From positions 1 to 64,000 of the forward strand of contig NZ_LUTR01000003.1 of NCBI RefSeq assembly GCF_001597725.1: a stretch of DNA of 64,000 nt. The letters run 5' to 3'. Made by a program: the position numbers and the translations under genes. The DNA is from Neptuniibacter marinus. GTDB lineage: Bacteria; Pseudomonadota; Gammaproteobacteria; Pseudomonadales; Balneatricaceae. How positions within the stretch are numbered: the stretch's first letter is position 1; each line of letters starts with the position of its first letter. Under the pieces are notes generated by a model that was not told the DNA's origin, searched no databases, and saw only the letters and a program-made list of their open reading frames with translations. Below, piece after piece: positions 36,401-44,823 of the stretch.

Positions 36401-36554
36401 CGATTGGAGTGTTTTGGGAGGAGTGGTGAGACTTTGTCTCATCTGCCTGTGCCGCGCTTGTGCAGGCAATTGCGAAAGCTAAGGTTGTAACAGGGTATCT
36501 CCATCGATGATTTTGGATGGTACACTTTCTCCTGTTGGGGAGCGGTAGCTTCAT
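33426..36554 (-). CDS. TonB-dependent outer-membrane receptor (probable heme-source receptor)
   Basis: The protein is 1,042 residues from ATG 36554 (AGGAG about ten bases upstream); a longer reading from 36605 lacks a ribosome site. A signal peptide (TTLAFAIACTSAAQA) is followed by a plug domain (NPSDVFKGMNGVYSMDSRSSQSITPNIRG and DGTEQSTNVFLHMFGSGNRSYVDPALFRSIEVEKGPS) and a 22-strand barrel ending LKVKF. The motif TTRFPSVNELTS is similar to the FRAP-type motif of heme receptors. A Fur-box-like site lies upstream. Followed by genes for the exported protein and Slam, hence inferred heme uptake. Confidence 0.85.
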   Translation of the reverse strand: MKLPLPNRRKCTIQNHRWRYPVTTLAFAIACTSAAQADETKSHHSSQNTPIELESILVTGTPDKDEEKKDEVYTENVTSVYQDREQLQRFKATNPSDVFKGMNGVYSMDSRSSQSITPNIRGITGEGRTPLTIDGTEQSTNVFLHMFGSGNRSYVDPALFRSIEVEKGPSLSRGIKSGVGGAVNIRTIEANDIIPEGESWGIETNIETSGNTSATRFNAESFYGKDYRDIPGASRLGQMGIEVPYPEQRYKGSSEHLNFDDHSEMLTIAGRNEFTDILISRSERTTGNYYAGDNNADRYSGYDSFDTTTTDRYIPNLIKLYPSGSEVFNTASKVDTTLIKNHWYLPNEQKIGLQFMRTNTIFGETVPGDSILYWGYREAAEQSQPDVDWSQYQFVFEKPHSELVTENYKLSYDFKPEGSKWLNLETSLWHTTTEGERYQSGVNPFGYSVDEDTQQALDDYDFNVESFPEFADWFVEPEHDGTIIRQGRQWTQHDRTGFDFSNQIQLSDRLQLILGGSYQKEKLNEQVQTSNAAANGIALGGADLHITSELFGPRSGERKEYSAMFNLAWQPTDWLTLTAGTRYLNYTGKDTGTAKRRNEGNDFYAAEQRKDGVELTWGEPLTVEEVDEYTNMLQTYGVNSPEFSEYLDGRQLGHAKYNSWSYPVWEKTAFVPYKDGKLDSSQNPFANGEIDTALLYDKVIEAQGANSGEYEIKNIPGVLAGSDTVVYQDLDAGQAWEAPEEQSGDAFSPVFSVTARITPHSTGFLRYAQTTRFPSVNELTSSAVIDGAGTIGTLAINGASKPERSINWELGYSHDLTQFFPNMYMADVRLSYYNTKIKDFIDRDDQYDVIQFDEKKTSGLELQSRFDTGRYFGSLGVTYRLEQKLCDKDYASGLDLFYNRIPECMTGGFPGTYSGSSLQPKYSINMGLGARFLSNQLELGWRGVYHAGAENKQLDQLLSSENPDDWGLGESVSDAWFSNGVDTFYWRSMLLHDLYVNYNVNNSVALNLGITNITDEYYLDPMAKTLLPGPGRTVTAGLKVKF

Positions 36555-36632
36555 GAGATGTTTTCTCCTAAATGGCGGCGATAAAAATGGGTGGATCCTA
36601 AACATTCACCCACAGTAACCACCCATTTTAAT

Positions 36633-36651
36633 GATAATGCTTCTCATTTTG
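36633..36651 (-). promoter_or_regulatory. Fur-box-like site upstream of the TonB-receptor gene
   Basis: The minus strand CAAAATGAGAAGCATTATC matches 15 of 19 positions of GATAATGATAATCATTATC. It lies about 80 bases upstream of the receptor start. Iron-responsive repression is expected. Confidence 0.6.
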
Positions 36652-36653
36652 AT

Positions 36654-36667
36654 ATGACAATTGTCAT
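36654..36667. promoter_or_regulatory. 14-bp palindrome next to the Fur box
   Basis: ATGACAATTGTCAT is a perfect palindrome two bases upstream (in minus-strand terms) of the Fur-box-like site. It could be an operator for a second regulator of the receptor operon. Confidence 0.4.
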
Positions 36668-36898
36668 CATCTAAGAAATGATAGGTGGGGTAATTAAAAG
36701 CATGACAAGCGCGTGTGCCGCTTTTTAAACAGCTTATGTAACTATTTTTAAGTGTTATTCATGCAGGTGCAGATTATCGATGTGATTGAAAAGTAGTGAT
36801 TGTGCGTTGGTTTGCTTTTATGGTGCGAGGTTGCGAAGAGCTTATGGAGTGAGGGAGAAATAACACAGAATATTTTCCATGTGTTATCTATTTCTTAT

Positions 36899-36924
36899 AA
36901 AAAAACCGCAGGGGTTGCCTGCGG
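36899..36924 (-). terminator. Intrinsic terminator after nirD
   Basis: On the minus strand ACCGCAGG-caacc-CCTGCGGT is followed by seven T (plus-strand A run at 36899-36905). It is 114 bases downstream of the nirD stop. Two further hairpins lie between: GCTCTAAAA/TTTTAGAGC near 36955-36988 and CTTACACA/TGTGTAAG near 36990-37011. Confidence 0.88.
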
Positions 36925-37037
36925 TAAAAAACCAATGTAACGACATTGGATGGTGCTCTAAAAGTATGGGTATACGTCATTTTAGAGCGCACTTACACAT
37001 TACTGTGTAAGCTATTCCTCGCGGAAGTCGGTTCTCG

Positions 37038-37385
37038 TTATGCGGCTATGATCTCGACGTTTTCACCTTTTAAACGTACTGGCCATACGGGCACTTGAGT
37101 GTTTGAATCCTCAAAGCAGCTCCCCGTATTTAAGGAAAAGTGCTGTTTATATAAAGGTGATGCCACCATCGGTTCACCTTTGATATCTCCGATTAAACCG
37201 CGGGCTAATATATTTGCACCGCTAAAGGGATCTTGGTTACCGATTGCAAATACTTCATCTTCATATCCAGGAATATAAAAAATAGCGATTTGCTGATCTT
37301 CATACAATGCAGCAACACCTGTGTTAGGTACTAAGTCGCTTTTATTGCAGAGTTTTAGCCAGTCAGCATTTGGGTTAATTGTCAT
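37038..37385 (-). CDS. nirD: Assimilatory nitrite reductase small subunit
   Basis: The product is 115 residues, the usual NirD size, with the Rieske-like fold (VAALYEDQQIAIFYIPGYEDEVFAIGNQDPFSGANILARGLIGDI). As in NirD, the Cys/His cluster ligands of true Rieske proteins are missing. It supports the NirB subunit in reducing nitrite to ammonium with NAD(P)H. GAGGAG precedes the ATG, and it starts 31 bases after nirB. Confidence 0.95.
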   Translation of the reverse strand: MTINPNADWLKLCNKSDLVPNTGVAALYEDQQIAIFYIPGYEDEVFAIGNQDPFSGANILARGLIGDIKGEPMVASPLYKQHFSLNTGSCFEDSNTQVPVWPVRLKGENVEIIAA

Positions 37386-37416
37386 AACATTCTCCTCTTT
37401 TCATCAGCGTACTTAA

Positions 37417-40400
37417 TTAAACTGGGCGAATTTGATCGCGTTCGATAATGTGTACAATTTGTGGATCAACCTGTTCTTCCGCATTTACTACACTTCTGAA
37501 CTGTTTTAATTTTTCCTCGTCTTCCAATGTTGTTTTCCATTCACACTGGTAAGTATCAACAACATGCTGCATTTGTGATTCAAGTTCAGTAGCAATGTTT
37601 AATTTGTCATCTAGGACAACCTCTTTTAGGTAGTCTAAACCGCCCTCTAAATTTTCCATCCATACGGATGTGCGCTGTAGGCGGTCGGCGGTTTTTACGT
37701 AGAACATTAGAACTCGGTCGATATATTTAACGAGAGTTTCATCATCTAGGTCGGTAGCAAACAGGTCCCCGTGGCGAGGTTTCATACCGCCATTACCGCA
37801 CACATAAAGGTTCCAGCCATTTTCGGTGGCGATCACACCAATATCTTTACTTTGTGCTTCTGCACATTCGCGGGTACAACCGGATACGGCAAATTTTATT
37901 TTGTGAGGAGAGCGTAAGCCCTTGTAGCGATTCTCAAGCTCGATTGCCATGCTTGCGCTGTCCTTCACGCCGAAGCGGCACCAGGTACTGCCGACACATG
38001 ATTTAACGGTACGAAGTGACTTGCCGTAGGCATGACCGGTTTCAAAACCCGCATCAATTAACTCTTTCCAGATAAGTGGAAGTTCATGCAATTTTGCACC
38101 AAATAGGTCGACACGTTGTCCACCCGTAATCTTGGTGTATAAGTTGTATTTTTTACCGACTTGGCCTAATACGATTAGTTTGTCAGGCGTAATCTCACCA
38201 CCGGCGATACGGGGGACAATAGAGTAAGTGCCATCTTTTTGTATATTGGCCATGAAACGATCATTGGTGTCTTGTAAGCCTACATGGGGCTCATCCAATA
38301 CATGTTCGTTCCAGCAAGATGCGAGAATAGAACCGGCCGTTGGTTTACATATTTCACAACCTAAACCTTTACCATGCTTGGCAAGTAGATCGGAGAAGCT
38401 ACGAATCCCTTCAACACGAATAATGTGATAAAGCTCTTCGCGGGTGTAGGCAAAGTGTTCACAGAGATCTGTACATACCTCTACACCCCGTTTTTCTAAT
38501 TCATGGTCAACGATGGTTTTCAACATCGCTGCGCAACCACCACAACCTGATGCTGCTTTGGTAACCTCTTTAACATCGGCAACGCTCATAGCGCCATCAT
38601 CGATGGAGCAACAGATTTGGCCTTTAGTAACATTTAGACATGAGCAAATGGTTGCTGTGTCTGGCAAAGCATCGGGACCTAGTACGGGCGCTGACGATCC
38701 GTCTAATGATGGTAGGATAAGAGCTTGCGGTTTGTCTGGTAGATCTATGCCATTGAGTGCATATTGAATCAGCGTATCGTATTTACTGTTGTCACCTACT
38801 AAAACAGCACCGAGCAGTTTTTTACGATCTTCAGATACAACGATACGGTAGTAAACCTGTGTGTCTTCATCTAAATAACGGTAGCTAATGCTGCCTGGCG
38901 TTTTACCATGGGCATCGCCAATAGAGCCAACATCTACGCCGAGAAGTTTAAGCTTAGTGCTCATATCCGCGCCGGTAAATGTAGCCTCGTTTTCTAGATC
39001 GCCGACAATGGCTGCAACGGCTGTTTTCGCCATAGTGTAACCTGGCGCCACTAAACCAAAGATTTGATTGTTCCATAATGCACATTCGCCGACGGCATAA
39101 ATGTTTTTATCAGAAGTTTGGCAGTAGTTGTCAACAATGATGCCACCGCGCTCGCCAATTGCTAGAGCGCTACTACGAGCTAGGGCGTCTTGAGGACGGA
39201 TACCCGCAGAGAATAGGATTAGGTCTGTTTCTAAGAAAGTGCCATCACTGAAGTTCATACGGTAGGTATGCTCTTCACCTGGGACAATTTCGGAAGTTGC
39301 TTTATTGCAATGAACGTCTACATCTAAAGCTTCTATTTTTTTCTTTAAAAGCTCGCCACCATCTTCGTCTAGCTGTACTGGCATTAAGCGTGGAGCAAAC
39401 TCAACAACATGGGCTTTTAAACCTAGAGATTTAAGCGCGTTAGCCGCTTCTAGTCCCAGCAAACCACCACCAACAACAACGCCGACGGAGGCCGCTTTTG
39501 CACACTCTTGGATTTTATCTAAATCTTCCAAGGTGCGATAAACAAAGCAGGCATCACCATCATTTCCCGGAATGGGGGGGACAAAAGGGTATGAACCGGT
39601 AGCGAGTACTAGCTTGTCATAGGGATAGCTAGCTTGCTCGGTGATCACCTGCTTTGTATCGCGATCGATCTGCGTAGCACCTTCGCTTAAGTGAAGCTGC
39701 ACGCCATGTGTTTCATAAAAGTTATCTTCTACTAGGCAGAGGTCTTGGTAGGTTGAATCACCAAAGTACTCTGAAAGATGGACGCGGTCGTAAGCTGCAC
39801 GTGATTCTTCGGCCAATATATGAATTTCATATTCGCCTGCAACTTCGTTAGCGACAAAGTTTTCAATAAAGTGGTGGCCCACCATACCGTTACCGATAAC
39901 GACCAACTGCTTTTTGTTTGAGTCCGTTGAAGTAGTCATAGAAGATATACCCATGTCTTGTGTTTGAGTGTCTTGAGAGCAGAACGGACTGCCAAATAGC
40001 AGTTGTTGTCTGTTCGCACTCAAATCGATGTTTTGTTTTAGCTGATCGAAATACCACTGCCCCTCACGGACATCACCGTATAAAACGGCGCCGACTATTC
40101 GGTTATCCTTCAGCCAAAGTTTTCTGTATTCATTGTGTTGAATATCGTGATAAGTCAGTGTTTCTGTCTCAGGAGAATCCTGAAGCGAACCACATGAAAA
40201 AAGGTCCACACCGCTGATTTTTAACTGAGTCGCCACCGGTGCTTCTTGATAAAATTTGGTTTCGTTGAGAAGGCTAGAGACAAGAATATCCGCCTGCTGC
40301 CAGATAGGGGCGACTAAACCATAAGTGAATGATTCAAACTGGCAGCACTCCCCTAACGCATAAATAGATGAATCTTTAGTGCGCATTTGGGCATCGACCA

Positions 40401-41175
40401 ATATGCCGCGCTGGTAATCAAGTCCTGCTGTTTCGGCTAATGCCTTATTCGGTGTTACACCTATAGCAGTGACTACAAGGTCGGCGGGTAGCGTTTCGCC
40501 TGTGGCTAGTGCTACCGACTCTACCGAATCATTGCCTTGTATCGCTTGAGTGTTAGCTTTAAGGCGGAATTTCAGGCCTCGCTCTTCAAGCGCATTTTGC
40601 AACATTTTTCCGGCGGTTTCGTCCAGTTGATGATCTAGTAGGTACTTGCCACGATGAAGAAGCGTTACATCCATACCTTGCACACGTAAGCCTTCTGCCG
40701 CTTCAAGGCCTAAGAAACCACCGCCAATAACAACGGCACGTTTCTTTTCTTTGGCAATACGTTGCATCTGCTCAACATCTTTAAATGTTCTAAAGCTCAT
40801 AACCCCGTTTAGATGTGCGCCCTCAACAGGCAGAGGGGTTGGGTATGAGCCGGTCGCAATAACCAGTAGATCGTAATCTACTTGGACGCCTTGCTCGCTA
40901 ATGATTACTTTATTAGCGCGATCAATCTGTATAGCGGGATCTTGGCTGTGTAATTTCACACCATGTTCTGCGTACCACTCTGTGGGTAGGGTGATCACTT
41001 TATCTTTATCCAGTTCACCGCTGAGTAAGTTGGATAGCAAAACACGGTTATAGCTACCGCCCGGCTCTTCACCAAAAACAGTGACATCAAGCGAGTGCTC
41101 CGCACGCTCAAATAAGCGTTGCAGTAACCGGCCTGTTGCCATTCCGTTTCCAATGATGACCAAACGTTTTTTCAT
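37417..41175 (-). CDS. nirB: NirB nitrite reductase large subunit fused to an N-terminal NasC-like flavoprotein
   Basis: The protein is 1,252 residues, about 400 longer than usual NirB (about 850). Residues 1-405 form a complete FAD/NAD(P) oxidoreductase module (VIIGNGMATGRLL, VVIGGGFLGLEAAEGL, IYALGECCQF). The true NirB begins near Met413 (LVVIGNGMVGHHF) with its own FAD/NAD(P) module, a BFD-type [2Fe-2S] region (TICSCLNVTKGQICCS, CGGC), and the siroheme-[4Fe-4S] motifs CVGSTWC and CTREC near the end. Start chosen at ATG 41175, because the ORF upstream lies in the leader terminator. The extra module resembles NasC, the NADH reductase partner of nitrate reductase; no separate nasC gene is seen. 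Confidence 0.93.
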   Translation of the reverse strand: MKKRLVIIGNGMATGRLLQRLFERAEHSLDVTVFGEEPGGSYNRVLLSNLLSGELDKDKVITLPTEWYAEHGVKLHSQDPAIQIDRANKVIISEQGVQVDYDLLVIATGSYPTPLPVEGAHLNGVMSFRTFKDVEQMQRIAKEKKRAVVIGGGFLGLEAAEGLRVQGMDVTLLHRGKYLLDHQLDETAGKMLQNALEERGLKFRLKANTQAIQGNDSVESVALATGETLPADLVVTAIGVTPNKALAETAGLDYQRGILVDAQMRTKDSSIYALGECCQFESFTYGLVAPIWQQADILVSSLLNETKFYQEAPVATQLKISGVDLFSCGSLQDSPETETLTYHDIQHNEYRKLWLKDNRIVGAVLYGDVREGQWYFDQLKQNIDLSANRQQLLFGSPFCSQDTQTQDMGISSMTTSTDSNKKQLVVIGNGMVGHHFIENFVANEVAGEYEIHILAEESRAAYDRVHLSEYFGDSTYQDLCLVEDNFYETHGVQLHLSEGATQIDRDTKQVITEQASYPYDKLVLATGSYPFVPPIPGNDGDACFVYRTLEDLDKIQECAKAASVGVVVGGGLLGLEAANALKSLGLKAHVVEFAPRLMPVQLDEDGGELLKKKIEALDVDVHCNKATSEIVPGEEHTYRMNFSDGTFLETDLILFSAGIRPQDALARSSALAIGERGGIIVDNYCQTSDKNIYAVGECALWNNQIFGLVAPGYTMAKTAVAAIVGDLENEATFTGADMSTKLKLLGVDVGSIGDAHGKTPGSISYRYLDEDTQVYYRIVVSEDRKKLLGAVLVGDNSKYDTLIQYALNGIDLPDKPQALILPSLDGSSAPVLGPDALPDTATICSCLNVTKGQICCSIDDGAMSVADVKEVTKAASGCGGCAAMLKTIVDHELEKRGVEVCTDLCEHFAYTREELYHIIRVEGIRSFSDLLAKHGKGLGCEICKPTAGSILASCWNEHVLDEPHVGLQDTNDRFMANIQKDGTYSIVPRIAGGEITPDKLIVLGQVGKKYNLYTKITGGQRVDLFGAKLHELPLIWKELIDAGFETGHAYGKSLRTVKSCVGSTWCRFGVKDSASMAIELENRYKGLRSPHKIKFAVSGCTRECAEAQSKDIGVIATENGWNLYVCGNGGMKPRHGDLFATDLDDETLVKYIDRVLMFYVKTADRLQRTSVWMENLEGGLDYLKEVVLDDKLNIATELESQMQHVVDTYQCEWKTTLEDEEKLKQFRSVVNAEEQVDPQIVHIIERDQIRPV

Positions 41176-41191
41176 AAAAATCCTAAATCCC

Positions 41192-41257
41192 AAAAATAAA
41201 AAAAAGGCGTTCACATTCAACATGTATGAGCATGTTGATGTAGAACGCCTTTGTTCT
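41192..41257 (-). promoter_or_regulatory. Antitermination leader of nirB (ANTAR/NasT-type)
   Basis: On the minus strand AAAGGCGTTC (plus 41243-41252) pairs with GAACGCCTTT (plus 41203-41212) through a long inner stem, followed by a T-rich run, giving a strong intrinsic terminator 28 bases before nirB. The alternative hairpin AGAAC-AAAGGC-GTTCT (plus 41242-41257) has a 6-base loop with A1 and G4 and overlaps the terminator's 5' arm. This is the architecture bound by ANTAR antiterminators such as NasT/NasR. The upstream partner hairpin was not resolved. Confidence 0.8.
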
Positions 41258-41315
41258 CAGAGCTTGTTGTGATAACGACTATTAAACACATAATAGTGGT
41301 TATTGCTTTTAATAA

Positions 41316-41331
41316 AGCACGTAGTGTGCCA
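41316..41331 (-). promoter_or_regulatory. Sigma-54 promoter upstream of nirB
   Basis: The minus strand reads TGGCAC-ACTAC-GTGCT, with GG at -24 and GC at -12 in the correct 12-base register (consensus TGGCAC-N5-TTGCW). It lies about 75 bases before the leader hairpins. NtrC-type nitrogen control is expected. Confidence 0.7.
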
Positions 41332-41486
41332 TTTATTAAAATCTACTTTTTTTCAGTGGGTTACTGTGTTTGTTAGAGTGTTATTACGCTGTTTGTAGGT
41401 GGGTTTTGGCTTTGTTTTGATGCAAACACCTGTTGATGCGAACTGTTTTGGTGCGACTGAGGGGGCGGTGACCTATGCCGTGTGAT

Positions 41487-43211
41487 CTATTTGAGTAAGA
41501 GTTGAACTAGGTTAAGGATCAGCATCAGTGCTGCGACCACCTGCCACGTGAGAATAGGGTTTTTCTCTAGCATGGGTTGATGTTTTATTTTGGCTTCAAG
41601 GCTTTGATTGGGCTGGGTGAAATCTTGTAAAAATTCAGATAGAGCTTCATATCTAAAGCGGGGGTTTGGCTGTAACGCCTTTTTTAAGCAGCCTTCGACC
41701 CATAAAGGTACACCTTTGCGGTAACGGAGTGTCGGCGTGTAGTGCATTTGGCCATAATTTTTAAGCGTTATATTATTGGTTTTCATCTCCTTGTAAGGCA
41801 GATGACCTGTGATCATCTCATACACAATGACCGCGAGAGAGAACAGGTCCGAGCGAAAACTACCGGCCTCGCCAAGTAGGTACTCAGGAGCGACATAGTT
41901 GATTGAACCTTGGGGAATTGATTTATCTAGGGGAGAGTTCATCTCCTCAATACCCGCAATTTTCACAGTACCAAAATCAAGAATTTTGATGCGTCCATCT
42001 TGGTTAATCATGATGTTTTCGGGCTTGAGGTCTTGATGCACCATGTCGGCCCGTTGGAATGCTCTTAGTCCTTGGATGACCTGTTTGGTTAGGTCCCGCA
42101 CCTCATCAAGCGTTGGTGCTGGATTATCGTTCATCCATTCGCGCAGGTTCATGCCCTGAATATGTTCCCCTAAGTAGTAGAGGTACTGCTTTTCGCGCAG
42201 GGGAGGGAAGGTTTTCATCACATTGGGGTGGTCTATCCGTTGTCCTACCCATTCTTCTCGGATAAAACCATCAAGATAGAGAGGATCTTCCGCGAATTGA
42301 AGCGAGGGCGCTTTTAACACATATTGCTGCCCTGAAACGGTATCTTTAACAAGGTACATATGGCTGCGGGTGCCACTAAAAATAATGTCGAGCACTTCGT
42401 AATCATCAATTTTATTACCAATGGTCATGACCGGAGGGATAGGTAATTGGGCCAGCCGTGCATGGCTTTCATCTAATGTTTCCGAAGGCAGGTGATCTAT
42501 GCAGGTGATGAGTGCGGTAAGGTTGTCATCACTACCGCGCTCAAGAGCAAGATCAATGCATTGCTGTGCAGCGGTTTCAGGTGAATCGAAATGTTCTGCA
42601 AGGATGGCTTGCAGTTCGCGATTTGATAGAAACTCATGGATACCATCGGTGGTCATTAAGAGCATATCACCCTCTTTTACACCTCGGGTTGCGTAGTCTA
42701 CGTCTAAATGTTGATCGCCCCCTAAGGCGCGAGATAAGTAGTGTTTTCCACCGCTTTTACGGACATGGTCTTGTGTGAGTTGCTCTAATTGGTCCGCTTG
42801 AAAATGGTAAATCCGAGAATCGCCAACGTGGAACCAATGTAGGGTGTTGGATTTAATGATTAAGGCTGAAAAGGTACAGAGTAAGCTGTCTTTTTCGCGG
42901 CTATTTTGAATGTTTTCTTTGTGTAGCCAGCTATTCAAGGCGGTTAATACACGGGAGACAGAATTTTTTACGCTCCAGCTATGGGGAGTGCTGAAGTAGT
43001 CCTGCATGAAACTGGTGACGCTGGTTTGGCTTGCAATATGGGAGTCTTCGCAGCTGCTCACGCCGTCGGCAATGGCTGCCGCACCGCCTTTAAAGTCAAG
43101 TTCAGCATGACTCGGCAGATGGGCGGCAAAGGCATCTTGGTTACGCGCCTTTATGCCTGCACTGGATTGTCCACCAAAACGTAAGACCAACGTTTTCTTA
43201 CTCATGTTCAC
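41487..43211 (-). CDS. Bifunctional PP2C phosphatase and Ser/Thr kinase of the nitrate cluster
   Basis: The protein is 574 residues, GTG start with an ATG two codons on. Residues 1-245 are a PP2C-type phosphatase (AAIADGVSSCEDS, FHVGDSRIYHF, TTDGIHEFL, SDDNLTALI). Residues 265-530 are a Ser/Thr kinase with ATP Lys in YVLKAP, catalytic HQDLKPENIM and DFGTVKI, so both halves look active. A single C-terminal helix (VVAALMLILNLVQLLLK) anchors it. The equivalent gene lies between the transporter and nirB in Pseudomonas, so a role in nitrate assimilation is plausible. Its target is unknown. Confidence 0.9.
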   Translation of the reverse strand: MNMSKKTLVLRFGGQSSAGIKARNQDAFAAHLPSHAELDFKGGAAAIADGVSSCEDSHIASQTSVTSFMQDYFSTPHSWSVKNSVSRVLTALNSWLHKENIQNSREKDSLLCTFSALIIKSNTLHWFHVGDSRIYHFQADQLEQLTQDHVRKSGGKHYLSRALGGDQHLDVDYATRGVKEGDMLLMTTDGIHEFLSNRELQAILAEHFDSPETAAQQCIDLALERGSDDNLTALITCIDHLPSETLDESHARLAQLPIPPVMTIGNKIDDYEVLDIIFSGTRSHMYLVKDTVSGQQYVLKAPSLQFAEDPLYLDGFIREEWVGQRIDHPNVMKTFPPLREKQYLYYLGEHIQGMNLREWMNDNPAPTLDEVRDLTKQVIQGLRAFQRADMVHQDLKPENIMINQDGRIKILDFGTVKIAGIEEMNSPLDKSIPQGSINYVAPEYLLGEAGSFRSDLFSLAVIVYEMITGHLPYKEMKTNNITLKNYGQMHYTPTLRYRKGVPLWVEGCLKKALQPNPRFRYEALSEFLQDFTQPNQSLEAKIKHQPMLEKNPILTWQVVAALMLILNLVQLLLK

Positions 43212-43227
43212 TTTTACCTAAACGCAG

Positions 43228-43253
43228 GGTGAACAATGGGTTCATTGTTCACC
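43228..43253. repeat. 11-bp perfect hairpin between narK and the kinase gene
   Basis: GGTGAACAATG pairs perfectly with CATTGTTCACC around a 4-base loop. No T-run follows, so it is more likely an mRNA stabiliser or processing site inside the operon than a terminator. Confidence 0.6.
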
Positions 43254-43317
43254 GCTTGCTGAGGGTCAGGCCTGTACACGGAAATGAGTCTCGGTAACGT
43301 GCTAGGCCTTAGCATGG

Positions 43318-44787
43318 TTAACTGACTTTAATAAGTTCTACTGTACCATCTTCATTGACCTCAGCCATATGCCCTTTTGGCTCTTCTAAGAAAAGTAGGG
43401 TGATAAAGCCAATGACTGCAGTTACCGCAATCACGGTAAAAAAGGTTGAGTACTCAACTAAGGATAATACGGTTAGATAGAAGACGGCGCCAACATTGCC
43501 GTAAGCCCCTGTCATACCGGCAATTTGCCCTGTTAGGCGGCGTTTTATTAAAGGTACGACCGCAAAGACAGCGCCTTCACCCGCTTGAACGAAGAAGGAG
43601 CACGCCATCGCAGCGGCAACGGCGAGGAAGAGTGGCCAGCTGCTATCGATTAACGACATCACAGCATAACCTGCGGCCAAACCTGCAGTTAAAATTAACA
43701 ATGTTTTTCTACGGCCAAAACGGTCACTGATCCAACCCCCTCCAGGGCGTGACATGAGGTTCATGAACGCATAAGCGGATGCAACTAAACCGGCATACAC
43801 CATATCTAATGAAAATACGTCGGCAAAGAACAGAGGTAGCATAGATATCACCGCTAGTTCAGAGCCAAAGGTGGCAAAGTACAGTATATTTAATACTGCA
43901 ACTTGCTTAAATTTGTAGCGCTCCATCTCGGGGACGGGCTGGGTAAATATAGTTTTGTTAATACGATAAGCACTATAGCAGTCATAGATAAAAATAGCGG
44001 CTAAGGTTAGATATATAGCGAACGCAGCTGTATCCGTTAAGATTGATACACCTGCTGGTGAAAGCTTCCATGTGAGCAGCGATAGAGCGGCATAGAGTGG
44101 GACCTTCATGATAATCATTAAGATGAAATCACTGGGGCTGGTAACCTCCATACCCCCTATTTTCTTAGGTTTAAAATAGGTTGAACCTTTTGGTGTGTCG
44201 GTTACATTTTTGTACCAGATCACACTAAAGAGCAAGCTCATTAAACCGGTTAGACCGACCGCATAGCGCCAGCCATCAGGGCCCCCAAAGATCACGACTA
44301 AGGTGGGTAGTAGCATAGCCGCTGCAGCGGAGCCAAAGTTACCCCAACCGCCGTATAAGCCTTCAGCCGTACCGAGCTCGTTCGCAGGGAACCATTCACT
44401 TACCATACGAATACCGATAACAAATCCTGCGCCGATAAAGCCGAGTAAAAAACGGGATACGGCGGCTTGCGCAAAATCAGTGGATAGGGCAAACATGAAG
44501 CAGGGGATACTGGCAATCGAGAGGAGGGCGGCGTACGTGATCCTTGGACCGTACTTATCCGTGAGCATGCCGATAATAATTCGAGCGGGGATGGTCAATG
44601 CAACGTTTAAAATCAGTAAAGTTTTAATTTCTGCGTTCGTTAGCCCTAAGGATTCCGCTATAGCGCCGAGTAAAGGGGCGTGGTTAAACCATACAAAAAA
44701 GCTGATGAAAAACGCCATCCAGCTTAAATGTAGAATCTTCATTTTTCCGCTGAAGGAGAAGAGAGTTAGCTTGCCACTATCACTCAT
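43318..44787 (-). CDS. NarK/NasA-type MFS nitrate transporter
   Basis: The product is 489 residues with about twelve membrane helices. Nitrate/nitrite porter features are visible: FFVWFNHAPLL at the first helix, the GGWGNFGSAAA signature and GAYGNVGAVFYL in the second half. Start at ATG with GAGG upstream. A terminator-bearing leader lies in front of it inside the cluster, so it may be controlled separately from the nrt genes. Direction of transport (nitrate uptake, perhaps with nitrite exchange) is inferred from the family. Confidence 0.93.
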   Translation of the reverse strand: MSDSGKLTLFSFSGKMKILHLSWMAFFISFFVWFNHAPLLGAIAESLGLTNAEIKTLLILNVALTIPARIIIGMLTDKYGPRITYAALLSIASIPCFMFALSTDFAQAAVSRFLLGFIGAGFVIGIRMVSEWFPANELGTAEGLYGGWGNFGSAAAAMLLPTLVVIFGGPDGWRYAVGLTGLMSLLFSVIWYKNVTDTPKGSTYFKPKKIGGMEVTSPSDFILMIIMKVPLYAALSLLTWKLSPAGVSILTDTAAFAIYLTLAAIFIYDCYSAYRINKTIFTQPVPEMERYKFKQVAVLNILYFATFGSELAVISMLPLFFADVFSLDMVYAGLVASAYAFMNLMSRPGGGWISDRFGRRKTLLILTAGLAAGYAVMSLIDSSWPLFLAVAAAMACSFFVQAGEGAVFAVVPLIKRRLTGQIAGMTGAYGNVGAVFYLTVLSLVEYSTFFTVIAVTAVIGFITLLFLEEPKGHMAEVNEDGTVELIKVS

Positions 44788-44823
44788 GGTATTGGCCTCG
44801 ATTATAGTTATAGGTGTTGAAAC

